From: Terrabacter sp. 28
GTDB taxonomy: Bacteria > Actinomycetota > Actinomycetes > Actinomycetales > Dermatophilaceae
Assembly: GCA_000955875.1 (NCBI GenBank)
Contig: JYOE01000002.1
Coordinates: 223,062-287,061, forward strand
Direction: 5' to 3'
Length of the DNA: 64,000 bases
Shown piece by piece: positions 25,819 to 34,778 of this stretch. Under the pieces are notes generated by a model that ran no database searches, was not told where the DNA came from, and saw only the letters and a program-made list of their open reading frames with translations. The position numbers were made by a program, and so were the translations under genes. Within the stretch, counting starts at the first letter, position 1. Every line of letters begins with the position of its first letter.

Positions 25819-26298
25819 TCAGGCGCGGTCGAGGTCGTCGTCCTCGTCGTCGCGTGGTCGCAGCCGGCACCAGGCCTGCACGAGCATCCCCGCGGCGGCC
25901 AGCAGCACCGCGACGGCGGCGTGCACCAGGAACGGCCAGATGCGGCCACGCTGGGACTCGACGTCGGCGTCGGGCAGCAGCACGAGCACGTTGGCGAGGT
26001 ACCAGCCGACCAGCACCGAGCCGGTGAGCGCCCCGGCCTGCCCGAGCACGAGCGTGCGGGCGGCCCTGAGCGGCGTGATCGCGGGGTTCGGCGCGCCGTC
26101 ACGCACCTTGCGCACCTGCCACCCGGCGACCAGCAGGCCGCCGCCGAGGAAGAGCATGGCAACCGCCCCGACCCAGCCCGGCTCGGGCACGGAGCTGCCG
26201 CCGGACGACATCAGCCGCAGCACGAGCCAGACGAGCACCGTCATGGCGACGGCCGCGAGCACGAGGGTCGTGGCGCGCACGCCGGAGTGTGGTCTCAC
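25819..26298 (-). CDS. DUF3180 membrane protein
   Basis: A 159-residue protein with four transmembrane segments in two pairs (VLAAVAMTVLVWLVLRLM, VGAVAMLFLGGGLLVAG; then two near the C-terminus). It ends with an acidic cytoplasmic tail DDEDDDLDRA. DUF3180 proteins follow folK in many actinobacteria, as here; the function is unknown. Its GTG start overlaps the folK stop by four bases. Confidence 0.85.
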   Translation of the reverse strand: MRPHSGVRATTLVLAAVAMTVLVWLVLRLMSSGGSSVPEPGWVGAVAMLFLGGGLLVAGWQVRKVRDGAPNPAITPLRAARTLVLGQAGALTGSVLVGWYLANVLVLLPDADVESQRGRIWPFLVHAAVAVLLAAAGMLVQAWCRLRPRDDEDDDLDRA

Positions 26299-27182
26299 TG
26301 CTGCTCCCAGGGGGGACCGGGGCGCACACCCGATCGGTCGAGGTCGGCCAGGAGGTCCGCCACCCGACGTATGCCGTCCGCGCCGGGTGCGATGCGCAGC
26401 GTGGCCCTCGGGTCGGCGTCGTTCCACGGCACGAGCACGAAGGCGCGCTCGTGGGCACGAGGGTGCGGGAGGGTGAGCTCGGGGTCGTCGTCGACGACCT
26501 CGCGGTGACCGCCGGGCTGGCCGTACTGGACCAGGTCGAGGTCGAGGGTCCTTGCACCCCAACGGGTCTCGCGGGTGCGGCCGTGGTCGGCCTCGATGCG
26601 GTGCAGCTCGGCCAGCAGGTCGTGCGGGTGCAGCAGCGAGCGTGCCACGACGACCGCGTTGAGGTACTCCGGCTGCTCGGGGCCGCCGACCGGGTCGGTC
26701 GCGACGATGTCGGAGACGGCCGTCACGGTGAGGCCCGGCAGCGCGGTGAGCGAGGCGACGGCATCGACGAGGGTCTGGCCGCGGTCGCCGAGGTTGGTGC
26801 CGAGCGCGATGACGACGTGGGCCGCGTTGGTGCGTTCGATGCGCACCTGGACGTCGGTGAAGGGCTGCCCCACGGGCGCCTCGGGCTTGTGCACGACGAC
26901 CTCGACCCGGTCGACGAGGTCGTGGCGCAGCACGTCGTCGGCGATGACCTCGGCGAGCCGTTCGATGAGGTCGAAGGAGGGCCCGGTGATGCGGGCGACC
27001 ACGTCGGCGGCGACCTCGGCGTAGTTGACGGTGGCGGCGAGGGCGTCGGTGCGCCCGGCCGGCTCGAGGTCGATGACCATCGTCACGTCGACGACGAACG
27101 TCTGGCCGTCGCGCTTCTCGACGTCGAGCACGCCGTGGTGGCCGCGGGCGGACACGCCCTGCAGCACGATGCGGTCGACCAT
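26295..27182 (-). CDS. folK: Fused dihydroneopterin aldolase / HPPK (FolB-FolK)
   Basis: A 295-residue bifunctional folate enzyme. Residues 1 to about 118 are FolB (VDRIVLQGVSARGHHGVLD, with SFDLIERLAEVIAD and VEVVVHKPEAP). Residues from about 120 on are FolK, 6-hydroxymethyl-dihydropterin pyrophosphokinase (VIALGTNLGDRGQTL, TRWGARTLDLDLV, LPHPRAHERAFVLVPW). They carry out consecutive steps. The ATG overlaps the folP stop by one base (TGATG). Many relatives keep the two genes separate. Confidence 0.94.
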   Translation of the reverse strand: MVDRIVLQGVSARGHHGVLDVEKRDGQTFVVDVTMVIDLEPAGRTDALAATVNYAEVAADVVARITGPSFDLIERLAEVIADDVLRHDLVDRVEVVVHKPEAPVGQPFTDVQVRIERTNAAHVVIALGTNLGDRGQTLVDAVASLTALPGLTVTAVSDIVATDPVGGPEQPEYLNAVVVARSLLHPHDLLAELHRIEADHGRTRETRWGARTLDLDLVQYGQPGGHREVVDDDPELTLPHPRAHERAFVLVPWNDADPRATLRIAPGADGIRRVADLLADLDRSGVRPGPPWEQQ

Positions 27183-28072
27183 CAGTCGGTGTCCTCCAGG
27201 TGGTCCGGCAGGTCGGCCGGGGCGTGGTCGAGGGCGGCCTGCACGACCGAGAGGGCACGCACGGTCGAGGCGACGTCGTGCACGCGTACGCACCACAGAC
27301 CCGCCATCGCCGCCATCACCGAGGTGGCCGTCGTCTCGACGTCGCGCTCGGCAGCCGGGCGGGGAGCCTCGTCGGCGCCGCGGCCGAGGCGTCCGAGGAA
27401 CGTCTTGCGCGACGCGCCGAGCAGGACGGGGTGACCCAGGTCGTGGAGCGCCGGCAGTGCCGCCATGAGGGCCCAGTTGTGGTCGGCGTTCTTGGCGAAG
27501 CCGAGCCCCGGGTCGAGCACGAGGTTGTGCGCCTCGATGCCTCCACGCAGCAGGGCGTCTCGCCGCTCGGCGAGCTCGCGGCACACGTCGTCGACGACGT
27601 CGTCGTAGTGGGCCCGCGACTGCATGCTCGTGCTGTGGCCCCGCCAGTGCATTGCGATGAAGGGCAGCCGGTCGGCGGCCACCCAGGGCACCATCCCGGG
27701 GTCGGCCAGCCCACCGGAGACGTCGTTGACGATCGTGGCACCGGCATCGACGGCCGCGCGTGCCACCGCGGCGCGCATCGTGTCGACCGAGATGACGGCG
27801 CCCTCGGCGGCGAGAGCGGTGACGACGGGCACGACGCGGCGCAGCTCCTCCTCGACGGAGGGACGCTCGGCACCCGGTCGCGTGGACTCCCCGCCGACGT
27901 CGACGATGTCGGCGCCCGCAGCCAGCACCTCGCGGCCGTGCGCGACGGCGGCGTCCTGCTCGAACCACTCCCCGCCGTCGGAGAACGAGTCGGGGGTGAC
28001 GTTGACGACCCCCATGACGAGGGTGCGTTCGCGCTCGCCGAGGAGCGCTGCGCTGAGCTCGGCTGCGTTCAC
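27182..28072 (-). CDS. folP: Dihydropteroate synthase
   Basis: A 296-residue TIM-barrel enzyme that joins p-aminobenzoate to hydroxymethyl-dihydropterin pyrophosphate and is the target of sulfonamides. Motifs are [44 protein letters not shown] and [15 protein letters not shown], with [10 protein letters not shown] near the end. GTG start overlapping the folE stop by four bases. Confidence 0.96.
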   Translation of the reverse strand: MNAAELSAALLGERERTLVMGVVNVTPDSFSDGGEWFEQDAAVAHGREVLAAGADIVDVGGESTRPGAERPSVEEELRRVVPVVTALAAEGAVISVDTMRAAVARAAVDAGATIVNDVSGGLADPGMVPWVAADRLPFIAMHWRGHSTSMQSRAHYDDVVDDVCRELAERRDALLRGGIEAHNLVLDPGLGFAKNADHNWALMAALPALHDLGHPVLLGASRKTFLGRLGRGADEAPRPAAERDVETTATSVMAAMAGLWCVRVHDVASTVRALSVVQAALDHAPADLPDHLEDTD

Positions 28073-28641
28073 TTGTTGCCCTCGAGCATGAGTGCCATGG
28101 CCTCCGCTCGAGTGGCCCCGTCGCGCAGCTGGCCGCGCACCGCCGAGGTGATCGTGCTCGCTCCCGGCTTGCGGATGCCGCGCATCGACATGCAGAGGTG
28201 CTCGGCCTGGATGACGACGATGACGCCGCGCACCGACAGGTGCTCGACGAGCGCGTCGGCGATCTGCGAGGTCAGCCGCTCCTGCACCTGCGGGCGGCGG
28301 GCGAACACCTCGACGAGCCGGGCGAGCTTCGACAGGCCCGTGACCCGGCCGTCCTTGTCGGGGATGTAGCCGACGTGGGCGACGCCGTGGAAGGGCACCA
28401 GGTGGTGCTCGCACGTGCTGTAGAGCTCGATGTCGCGCACGATGACGAGCTCTTCGTGGTCGATCGAGAAGGTCGTGCTGAGGACGTCCTGGGCCGTCAT
28501 CTCGAGGCCGGCGAAGATCTCGGAATAGGACCGCGCGACACGAGCAGGCGTGTCGCGCAGTCCCTCACGGTCGGGGTCCTCGCCGATGGCGAGCAGCAGC
28601 TCGCGAACCGCGGCCTCGGCCCGCGCGTGGTCGATGGCCAC
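28069..28641 (-). CDS. folE: GTP cyclohydrolase I
   Basis: A 190-residue enzyme that converts GTP to dihydroneopterin triphosphate, the entry to folate. Zinc and catalytic residues are in [11 protein letters not shown] and EHLCMSMRG; the substrate loop is [16 protein letters not shown]. The GTG start comes two bases after the ftsH stop, so translation is probably coupled to ftsH. Confidence 0.96.
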   Translation of the reverse strand: MAIDHARAEAAVRELLLAIGEDPDREGLRDTPARVARSYSEIFAGLEMTAQDVLSTTFSIDHEELVIVRDIELYSTCEHHLVPFHGVAHVGYIPDKDGRVTGLSKLARLVEVFARRPQVQERLTSQIADALVEHLSVRGVIVVIQAEHLCMSMRGIRKPGASTITSAVRGQLRDGATRAEAMALMLEGNK

Positions 28642-28643
28642 GC

Positions 28644-30752
28644 TCAGCCCTTCTCGCCCGGGTTCACCGGCTGGTCGTCGGGCACCTCGATGACCTGCTC
28701 CGGCGGGTGCTCCTCGGCCAGCGGGTGCGCACCGACCGAGGCGGCCTCGTCGATCTGCTCCTCGATGACCTTGTCGGCCGGGACCGGCGGGGGCAGGTGG
28801 CCGTTCTGGCCGCCGGCACCGTTCTGGCTCGCCGCGATCTCGGCCGGCGTGAGCACCGGCGGGCGGTCGCTCAGCTGGCGCGTCTGCGACGACAGCCAGG
28901 TCGGGCGGGGCGGCTGCTTCACAACCGGCTTGAAGAGCTCGGCGAGCTCGTGGACGTTGAGCGTCTCCTTCTCGAGCAGCTCGAGGACGAGGTGGTCGAG
29001 CAGGTCGCGGTTGGCGTTGAGGGCGGCGTACGCCTCGTCGTGGGCCGCGTCGATGAGGGCGCGGACCTCTTCGTCGACGATGCGCGCGACCTCCTCGGAG
29101 TAGTCACGCTGGTGGCCCATGTCGCGACCGAGGAAGACCTCGCCCGTGCTCTGGCCCAGCTTGATCGCGCCCACCCGCTCGGACATGCCGAACTCGGTGA
29201 CCATCTTGCGCGCCATCCCGGTGGCCTTCTCGATGTCGTTGCTGGCACCGGTGGTCGGCTCGTGGAAGACGATCTCCTCGGCGACGCGGCCACCGAGGGC
29301 GTACGCGAGCTGGTCGAGGATCTCGTTGCGCGTCGTGGAGTACTTGTCGTCGATCGGCATGACCATCGTGTAGCCGAGAGCCCGGCCGCGCGGCAGGATC
29401 GTCACCTTCGTCACCGGGTCGGTGTGGTTGAGCGCCGCGGCGACGAGCGCGTGACCACCCTCGTGGTACGCGGTGATCTTGCGCTCCTTGGCCGACATGA
29501 TGCGGGTGCGCTTCTGGGGGCCGGCGATGACGCGGTCGATCGCCTCGTCGAGGGCGACGTTGTCGATGACCTTCTTGTCGCTGCGGGCCGTCAGCAGGGC
29601 GGCCTCGTTGAGCACGTTCGCGAGGTCGGCACCGGTGAAGCCGGGCGTGCGGCGGGCGACGGCCAGCAGGTCGACATCGGCCGTGACGGGCTTGCCCTGG
29701 GCATGCACCTCGAGGATGCGGTGGCGGCCGATCATGTCGGGCGCGTCGACGGCGATCTGGCGGTCGAAGCGGCCGGGACGCAGCAGCGCCGGGTCGAGGA
29801 TGTCGGGGCGGTTGGTCGCCGCGATGAGGATGACGTTCGTCTTGACGTCGAAGCCGTCCATCTCGACGAGCAGCTGGTTGAGGGTCTGCTCGCGCTCGTC
29901 GTGACCGCCGCCCATGCCGGCACCGCGGTGGCGGCCGACGGCGTCGATCTCGTCGACGAAGACGATGGCCGGCGCGTTGGCCTTGGCCTGCTCGAAGAGG
30001 TCGCGCACGCGGCTCGCGCCGACACCGACGAACATCTCGACGAAGTCGGAGCCCGAGATCGAGTAGAACGGCACGCCGGCCTCACCTGCGACGGCGCGGG
30101 CCAGGAGCGTCTTGCCGGTGCCCGGCTGGCCGTAGAGCAGCACGCCCTTGGGGATCTTGGCGCCGACGGCGAGGAACTTCGCCGGCTCCTGGAGGAACTC
30201 CTTGATCTCCTGCAGCTCCTCGATGGCCTCGTCGCAGCCGGCGACGTCGGCGAAGGTGACCTTGGGGGTGTCCTTGGTCGCCAGCTTGGCCCGCGACTTG
30301 CCGAACTGCATGACCCGGTTGCCACCGCCCTGCATCTGGCCCATGAGGAACCAGAAGAGGCCGAGGATGATGATGATCGGCAGGATCGAGAAGAGCAGCG
30401 AGCCGAACCAGCTCGGCTCGTCGATCTGGTCGTCGACGCCCTTCGTCGGCGGCTTGGCGTTGAGCGCGTCGACGACGTCCTTGCCGCGGGCCTCGACGTA
30501 GAAGGCGTAGACCGACTTCGCGTCCTTCACCGTGCCGTCGGGCGAGGTGTAGGGCGTCTTGAGGGTCAGCTCCATGCGCTCGTTGTTGAGCAGCTTGGCC
30601 GACTCGACGTTGCCGTCGGTGATCTGCTTCATGGCAGCCGACGTGTCGATCCGGGGCGGCCCGGACTCGGAGAACATCATGCCGAAGACGAGCGCGCTGA
30701 TGAGGACCAGGATCCACAGCAGTGGGGTGCGCAGAATGCGTTTGGCGTCCAT
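28644..30752 (-). CDS. ftsH: ATP-dependent zinc metalloprotease FtsH
   Basis: A 702-residue membrane AAA+ protease that degrades damaged and regulatory membrane proteins. Two transmembrane segments flank a short extracytoplasmic domain ([17 protein letters not shown] and [20 protein letters not shown]). Then come Walker A GQPGTGKT, Walker [12 protein letters not shown], the second region of homology around [19 protein letters not shown], and the zinc site HEGGH. The Pro/Gln-rich C-terminal tail is typical of actinobacteria. The ATG at 30752 gives the usual MDAKRIL-type start; the reading frame extends 31 codons further without membrane-protein character. Confidence 0.97.
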   Translation of the reverse strand: MDAKRILRTPLLWILVLISALVFGMMFSESGPPRIDTSAAMKQITDGNVESAKLLNNERMELTLKTPYTSPDGTVKDAKSVYAFYVEARGKDVVDALNAKPPTKGVDDQIDEPSWFGSLLFSILPIIIILGLFWFLMGQMQGGGNRVMQFGKSRAKLATKDTPKVTFADVAGCDEAIEELQEIKEFLQEPAKFLAVGAKIPKGVLLYGQPGTGKTLLARAVAGEAGVPFYSISGSDFVEMFVGVGASRVRDLFEQAKANAPAIVFVDEIDAVGRHRGAGMGGGHDEREQTLNQLLVEMDGFDVKTNVILIAATNRPDILDPALLRPGRFDRQIAVDAPDMIGRHRILEVHAQGKPVTADVDLLAVARRTPGFTGADLANVLNEAALLTARSDKKVIDNVALDEAIDRVIAGPQKRTRIMSAKERKITAYHEGGHALVAAALNHTDPVTKVTILPRGRALGYTMVMPIDDKYSTTRNEILDQLAYALGGRVAEEIVFHEPTTGASNDIEKATGMARKMVTEFGMSERVGAIKLGQSTGEVFLGRDMGHQRDYSEEVARIVDEEVRALIDAAHDEAYAALNANRDLLDHLVLELLEKETLNVHELAELFKPVVKQPPRPTWLSSQTRQLSDRPPVLTPAEIAASQNGAGGQNGHLPPPVPADKVIEEQIDEAASVGAHPLAEEHPPEQVIEVPDDQPVNPGEKG

Positions 30753-30815
30753 GTACGTGCGGGGCTGGGGCGCCCCGGTCCTCCTGCTCGTCCGGTGAGT
30801 CTTTCCACCGGGCTC

Positions 30816-30841
30816 AACGTCCGGCGGACTACCAGTGTTCC
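30816..30841 (-). promoter_or_regulatory. Candidate SigR/SigH-type promoter of ftsH
   Basis: On the minus strand GGAAC (30841-30837) and GTT (30818-30816) are separated by 18 bp, the pattern recognised by the thiol-stress sigma factors SigR/SigH (GGAAT-N18/19-GTT). It lies about 64 bp before the ftsH start codon. The motif is short, so chance is a real possibility. Confidence 0.35.
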
Positions 30842-30930
30842 GCATCGCGGGGTGGCACGGCCAACCCGGCCACCCCTTCTCCTACCCGTCCACGGGGAGC
30901 ACGCACCGTGCACGCCGCGGCCACCCAACC

Positions 30931-31012
30931 TCGAGTGCTCACTTCCCGACGCGGCAAGTCAGTCGAGTGCCCAGTTTCCGACGCGGGTGTGCGTCGGGAA
31001 GGGAGCACTCGA
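30931..31012. terminator. Long hairpin with an extra direct copy, downstream of the DUF1028 gene
   Basis: Two 22-base arms (30931-30952 and 30991-31012, 21 of 22 matching as inverted repeats; core TTCCCGACGC) form a long stem. Between them, at about 30964-30985, is a third, direct and slightly degenerate copy of the left arm. The right arm abuts the stop codon of the DUF1028 gene (31014). It probably terminates the tilS-hpt-DUF1028 direction before ftsH. Between this element and the ftsH promoter region (30842-30930) I see nothing else. Confidence 0.7.
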
Positions 31013-31013
31013 C

Positions 31014-31847
31014 TCAGGTCGTGGCGGCGCGCAGCGCCTCGAGCACGCGTCGGTCGATGCCGTCGGGACTGAGCCGGGCCTCGTAGTTCGCGTTGCCCGC
31101 CCAGTCGGCGAGGGCGCTCCCGACGCCATCGGCCCCGGACGCGACGAACCCGGCACGGGCCAGCCGCTCGCGTACCTCGTCGGCGAGCTCGCCGACGAGT
31201 GGCTGGACGTCCTCCGGCTTGCCGAAGTACATCTCCCAGTCCGCGTGCAGGCGCGCCAGCTCGGTCACGGGGTCGGCGTGGTCGTCGACGCGGAGGTCGG
31301 CGAGCACCCCGCACGCGTCGTAGCCCGAACCCGGCTCGACGGCATACAGGGCCGCGCTCTGGCGTCCCCGCGAGTCGCCGCCCGCGGCGTCACCGGCGGC
31401 GAGGGCCGCCAGCAGACGCCGGGCGAACGGCTCGCCGGCGCTCTCGTGCCAGGCCCGCTCCATCTCGTCGACCACGTCTGGCCCCGTCAGGATGTTGCCC
31501 TGGATGGCGTATGCCGTGTCGCCCTCGTCGCGCGCGACGCCGCCCGCCCAGGGGTTGCACTCCGATCCGGTGTGGGTGGCCGCCGAACCCGTGCCGACCA
31601 CCCCGAGCTGACGCGTCTCGCGCCCGTCGTCGAGGGCCGTCGCGGCGGCGAGCGCCTCGTCGGCGGCCTCACCCGTGGCGAGGCGGCCGAGCAGCTCGTC
31701 GAGGTAGGCCACGCGCGCGTACGACTGCGTGGCGACGGCGCCGACGCCGCTGCGCGCGGCGGGAACCACCGCGCCGACCGCGAGGAACTTCGAGGCGACC
31801 GCGACTCCGTAGGCCTCGCCCTGGCGGGCGACGATCGAGAAGGTCAT
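31014..31847 (-). CDS. DUF1028 protein (Ntn-hydrolase-like)
   Basis: A 277-residue soluble protein. The N-terminal [29 protein letters not shown] and the AYAIQGNIL segment are characteristic of DUF1028, which has an Ntn-hydrolase-like fold of unknown activity. The C-terminal region ([14 protein letters not shown]) contains the peptidoglycan-binding-like tail of some members. Its ATG overlaps the hpt stop by four bases, so it is coupled to hpt. It separates hpt from ftsH, which are adjacent in many actinobacteria. Confidence 0.85.
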   Translation of the reverse strand: MTFSIVARQGEAYGVAVASKFLAVGAVVPAARSGVGAVATQSYARVAYLDELLGRLATGEAADEALAAATALDDGRETRQLGVVGTGSAATHTGSECNPWAGGVARDEGDTAYAIQGNILTGPDVVDEMERAWHESAGEPFARRLLAALAAGDAAGGDSRGRQSAALYAVEPGSGYDACGVLADLRVDDHADPVTELARLHADWEMYFGKPEDVQPLVGELADEVRERLARAGFVASGADGVGSALADWAGNANYEARLSPDGIDRRVLEALRAATT

Positions 31848-32395
31848 TCGTAGACGTGGGGTGCGAGGGTGCCGACGCAGCGCAGGTTGCGGTACTTCTC
31901 CGCGTAGTCGAGGCCGTAGCCGACGACGAACTCGTTGGGGATGTCGAAGCCGACGTACTTGACCGGGATGTCGACCTTGACGACGTCGGGCTTGCGCAGC
32001 AGCGTGCAGATCTCGACCGAGGCCGGGCTGCGCGACTCGAGGTTGGACTTGATCCACGAGAGCGTCAGGCCGGAGTCGATGATGTCCTCGACGATGAGCA
32101 CGTGGCGGCCGCTGATGTCGGTGTCGAGGTCCTTGAGGATGCGCACGACGCCCGAGGACTTCGTGCCGGAGCCGTAGGACGAGACCGCCATCCAGTCCAT
32201 CGGGGCGGTGCCGGGCAGGGCGCGCATGAGGTCGGCCATGACGACGACCGCGCCCTTGAGGACGCCCACGAGCAGGAACTCCTTGCCCTCGTAGTCCTTC
32301 CAGATGTCGGCGGCGAGCTCGGAGAGGCGGGTCTGGATCTGCTCCTCGGTGAGCAGGACCTTGGCCAGGTCATCTCCCATGTGCTCGTGGTCCAC
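31844..32395 (-). CDS. hpt: Hypoxanthine phosphoribosyltransferase
   Basis: A 183-residue purine salvage enzyme. The PRPP-binding motif is [14 protein letters not shown], preceded by [15 protein letters not shown] and the flexible loop [11 protein letters not shown], and followed by the purine-specificity segment [17 protein letters not shown]. The GTG at 32395 has AGGAG at 5 bases and is preferred over an ATG seven codons later. It is separated from tilS by a strong hairpin and therefore probably has its own promoter. Confidence 0.95.
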   Translation of the reverse strand: MDHEHMGDDLAKVLLTEEQIQTRLSELAADIWKDYEGKEFLLVGVLKGAVVVMADLMRALPGTAPMDWMAVSSYGSGTKSSGVVRILKDLDTDISGRHVLIVEDIIDSGLTLSWIKSNLESRSPASVEICTLLRKPDVVKVDIPVKYVGFDIPNEFVVGYGLDYAEKYRNLRCVGTLAPHVYE

Positions 32396-32474
32396 GAAGG
32401 CTCCTCTGTGCGGGTGGTGCGGGGTCGTTCCGGGCGGGTCCATTCAACCGCACCGGCTCGGCGGGGCGGGAACG

Positions 32475-32518
32475 CCGTGGAGGGTTGACGTCGCCCTGGC
32501 GGCGACAAGCCTCCACGG
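32475..32518. terminator. Hairpin between tilS and hpt
   Basis: An outer stem with perfect 9-bp arms (CCGTGGAGG/CCTCCACGG) encloses an inner stem GTCGCC-N5-GGCGAC. It lies about 20 bp downstream of the tilS stop. It is most simply a terminator for tilS, although it could also act in the leader of hpt. A GTATGCC copy lies beside it at 32523. Confidence 0.7.
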
Positions 32519-32538
32519 GGCCGTATGCCGTGTGGCGG

Positions 32539-33537
32539 TCAGGCGATGGCCGACTCGCGGAGGGGGCTGAAGACGATGGCCCCCGCCGTGCGTGACACCG
32601 CGATGCCGCCGGGCACGTGGAGCGGCCCCTGCCCGTGCCACGACGTCAGGAGCGCGTCGAGGGACTCGACGTGGGCGGCGCTGACGTCGGCGAGCGGGGC
32701 GCCCGCCTCGGCCGCGAGCAGCCGCCACACGCGGGTGCGGATCGCCCGTGGCAGCCCCGACAGGGCATCGAGGTCGACGCCGTTGCCGCCGGGCCCGGTG
32801 GGCAGCTCGGCCCTGGCCTTGATGGCGAGGCTCTCGAGGTAGTCGGCGTCCTCGCGCAGCAGGTCGGCGCTGCGGGCGAGGGCCGCCCCGAAACCGGGTC
32901 CGAGGTCGGACTCGAGCGTCGCGAGCAGGCGCCGGGCCCGCACCCGCCGGAAGGAGTCGTCACTGTTGTGGGGGTCGGTCCACGGCTCGATGCCGTAGGC
33001 CGCGCAGGCGGCGAGCGTCGTCGCGCGCGGCAGGGCGAGGAGGGGGCGCACGAAACGGTCGCGGCGCACCGGCATACCGCTGAGGGAGCGGGCCCCGGAG
33101 CCGCGTGAGAGACCCAGCAGCACCTGCTCGGCCTGGTCGTCGCGGGTGTGGCCGATGAGCACCATGGACGCGCCGGCGCGGTCGGCCACGCCCTCGATGG
33201 CGACGTAGCGCGCCGAGCGTGCGTCGGCCTCGAGGCCGGCGCCGGTCGTGTGCAGGTCGGCGCGCACCACCTCGACGGGGTCGAGGCCGAGCTCGCGGCA
33301 CAGGTCCGCAGCGTCTGCGGCGACCTGGTCGGAGCCCTCCTGCAGGCCGTGGTCGACGACGACGGCGCCACCGCGCACGCCGGCACGCGGCGCCTCGAAG
33401 GCGAGGGCGGCCGCGAGCGCGACGGAGTCGGGGCCACCCGAGCAGGCGACGAGGACGACGCCTCCCTCGGGGACGTCGGAGAGGTGCTCGCGCACGGCGA
33501 GACGGGTGGCGGCGACGGCGGGGTCGGGACCGGGCAT
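32539..33537 (-). CDS. tilS: tRNA(Ile)-lysidine synthase
   Basis: A 332-residue enzyme that converts C34 of the CAU-anticodon tRNA-Ile to lysidine, an essential decoding change. The PP-loop motif is SGGPDS (33-38) near the N-terminus, with VDHGLQ, GHTRDDQAEQVLL and PLLALPR further on. The C-terminal domain is short, as usual in actinobacteria. The ATG at 33537 follows AGGAG at about 10 bases, 22 bp after the metalloprotease stop. Confidence 0.94.
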   Translation of the reverse strand: MPGPDPAVAATRLAVREHLSDVPEGGVVLVACSGGPDSVALAAALAFEAPRAGVRGGAVVVDHGLQEGSDQVAADAADLCRELGLDPVEVVRADLHTTGAGLEADARSARYVAIEGVADRAGASMVLIGHTRDDQAEQVLLGLSRGSGARSLSGMPVRRDRFVRPLLALPRATTLAACAAYGIEPWTDPHNSDDSFRRVRARRLLATLESDLGPGFGAALARSADLLREDADYLESLAIKARAELPTGPGGNGVDLDALSGLPRAIRTRVWRLLAAEAGAPLADVSAAHVESLDALLTSWHGQGPLHVPGGIAVSRTAGAIVFSPLRESAIA

Positions 33538-33559
33538 GTCGTGCGGGCTCCTCACCGGC

Positions 33560-34657
33560 TCAGCCGTGGACCCGACGCACCCAGGCGTCCGGCTCGAGGA
33601 TCTCGGAGGCCCGCGGGAGCGTGTCGGGCGAGCTCCACACCGCGTTGAACCCGTCACGGCCCACCTGGTCGGTGACGGCCCGCACGAACACGGCGCCGTC
33701 TCGGTACTGCCGCATCTTCGCCTCGAGGCCGAGCAGCTTGCGCAGCAGCCGGTCGACGCCGACCGAGCTGTTGCGGCGCTCGTCGAACTTGCGGCGGATC
33801 TCCTGGACGCTCGGGATGACGCGGGGCCCGACGGCGTCCATGACGACGTCGGCGTGGCCCTCGAGCAGCGACATGACGGCGGTCAGGTCGGCGATCTTCG
33901 CCTTCTGCTCGGGAGTCGCGAAGAGCTGCCCGAGCCCCTCGCCCGAGCTGAGCACCTCGGGGAGGTTCTTCGTCAGCTGCTCGAAGCGCTTGCTGAGGTC
34001 GTCGGGCGTCGGCGCCATGTCGACCGCCAGGGCCTGGGTGCTGGCGACCATGTGCTCGCGCAGCCACGGCACAGCGGTGAACTGCACGCGGTGGGTCTCC
34101 TCGTGCATCGCGACCCAGCGCCGGAAGTCGGTCGGGTCGACCGCCAGCTTGCGCTCGGTGGCGACGATGTTGGGCGCGACGAGCAGCAGCCGCGGAGTGC
34201 CACCCGGGGCGAGGTCGTACTGCCCCAGCACCTTGCTGGAGAGGAAGGCGAGCAGCCCACCCATCTCGGCGCCGGTGACCTTGCCACCGATCGCCGCAGC
34301 GGCAGCGCTCGTCTGGCCCTTCTTCGAGGCGTTGAGCTTGTCGACGACCGGCTCGAGCAGGGCTCGGAAGGAGTCGACGTTGGCGCTGATCCAGCCCACC
34401 CGGTCGACGACGAGGGGCGCAGGAGCATCGTCGGGCGCGGTCATCGCGCTCGTCTCGGCGACGGGGGCGACCGCCGACGCGGCGGCCTCGCGCAGGTCGG
34501 CGACGATGGCTGCGGCCTCGTCGCCGGAGACCTGCGGGCCGGGGTTGACGATGGCGCGCCCGGTCTTCTTCGCGAAGTCGTAGTCGACGTAGGCGGCCGG
34601 CGCACCTCCCGACGGGTCGGGACGGCCGGCGTCCACTGGGAGGGTCGTGTCGGTCAT
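33560..34657 (-). CDS. Zinc-dependent metalloprotease, DUF2342 (F420 biosynthesis-associated) family
   Basis: A 365-residue protein. The zinc motif HEETH is in RWVAMHEETHRVQF, and the fold around it (APNIVATERKL before, EGHADVVMDAVGP after) matches the actinobacterial DUF2342 family, often labelled 'coenzyme F420 biosynthesis associated'. EGHAD probably supplies the third zinc ligand. The gene lies between dacB and tilS, its usual place in actinobacteria. The protein substrate is unknown. The ATG follows AAAGGG. Confidence 0.88.
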   Translation of the reverse strand: MTDTTLPVDAGRPDPSGGAPAAYVDYDFAKKTGRAIVNPGPQVSGDEAAAIVADLREAAASAVAPVAETSAMTAPDDAPAPLVVDRVGWISANVDSFRALLEPVVDKLNASKKGQTSAAAAAIGGKVTGAEMGGLLAFLSSKVLGQYDLAPGGTPRLLLVAPNIVATERKLAVDPTDFRRWVAMHEETHRVQFTAVPWLREHMVASTQALAVDMAPTPDDLSKRFEQLTKNLPEVLSSGEGLGQLFATPEQKAKIADLTAVMSLLEGHADVVMDAVGPRVIPSVQEIRRKFDERRNSSVGVDRLLRKLLGLEAKMRQYRDGAVFVRAVTDQVGRDGFNAVWSSPDTLPRASEILEPDAWVRRVHG

Positions 34658-34734
34658 GCCAGCCCTTTCGTGCCGGGACGTTGTCGTCTTTCGCGCGTGG
34701 TGTCTGGAGGGGCGGACGGCTGCGCGCACGAGCC

Positions 34735-34752
34735 CGACCACCGTGGTGGTCG
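34735..34752 (-). terminator. Terminator hairpin downstream of dacB
   Basis: Perfect 8-bp arms CGACCACC and GGTGGTCG around a 2-base centre lie about 27 bp after the dacB stop codon. The rest of the 121-bp gap presumably holds the metalloprotease promoter, but no clear -35/-10 pair is visible. Confidence 0.55.
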
Positions 34753-34778
34753 CACTCCCCGAGCTGCCCGTGGGCCTG

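Noticed and set aside
28707..31853. Open reading frame of about 1050 codons on the plus strand across ftsH and DUF1028
   Set aside because: It is the antisense frame of ftsH and its upstream region, with a composition of Val/Glu/Asp/Arg repeats and no start signal; a high-GC artefact.
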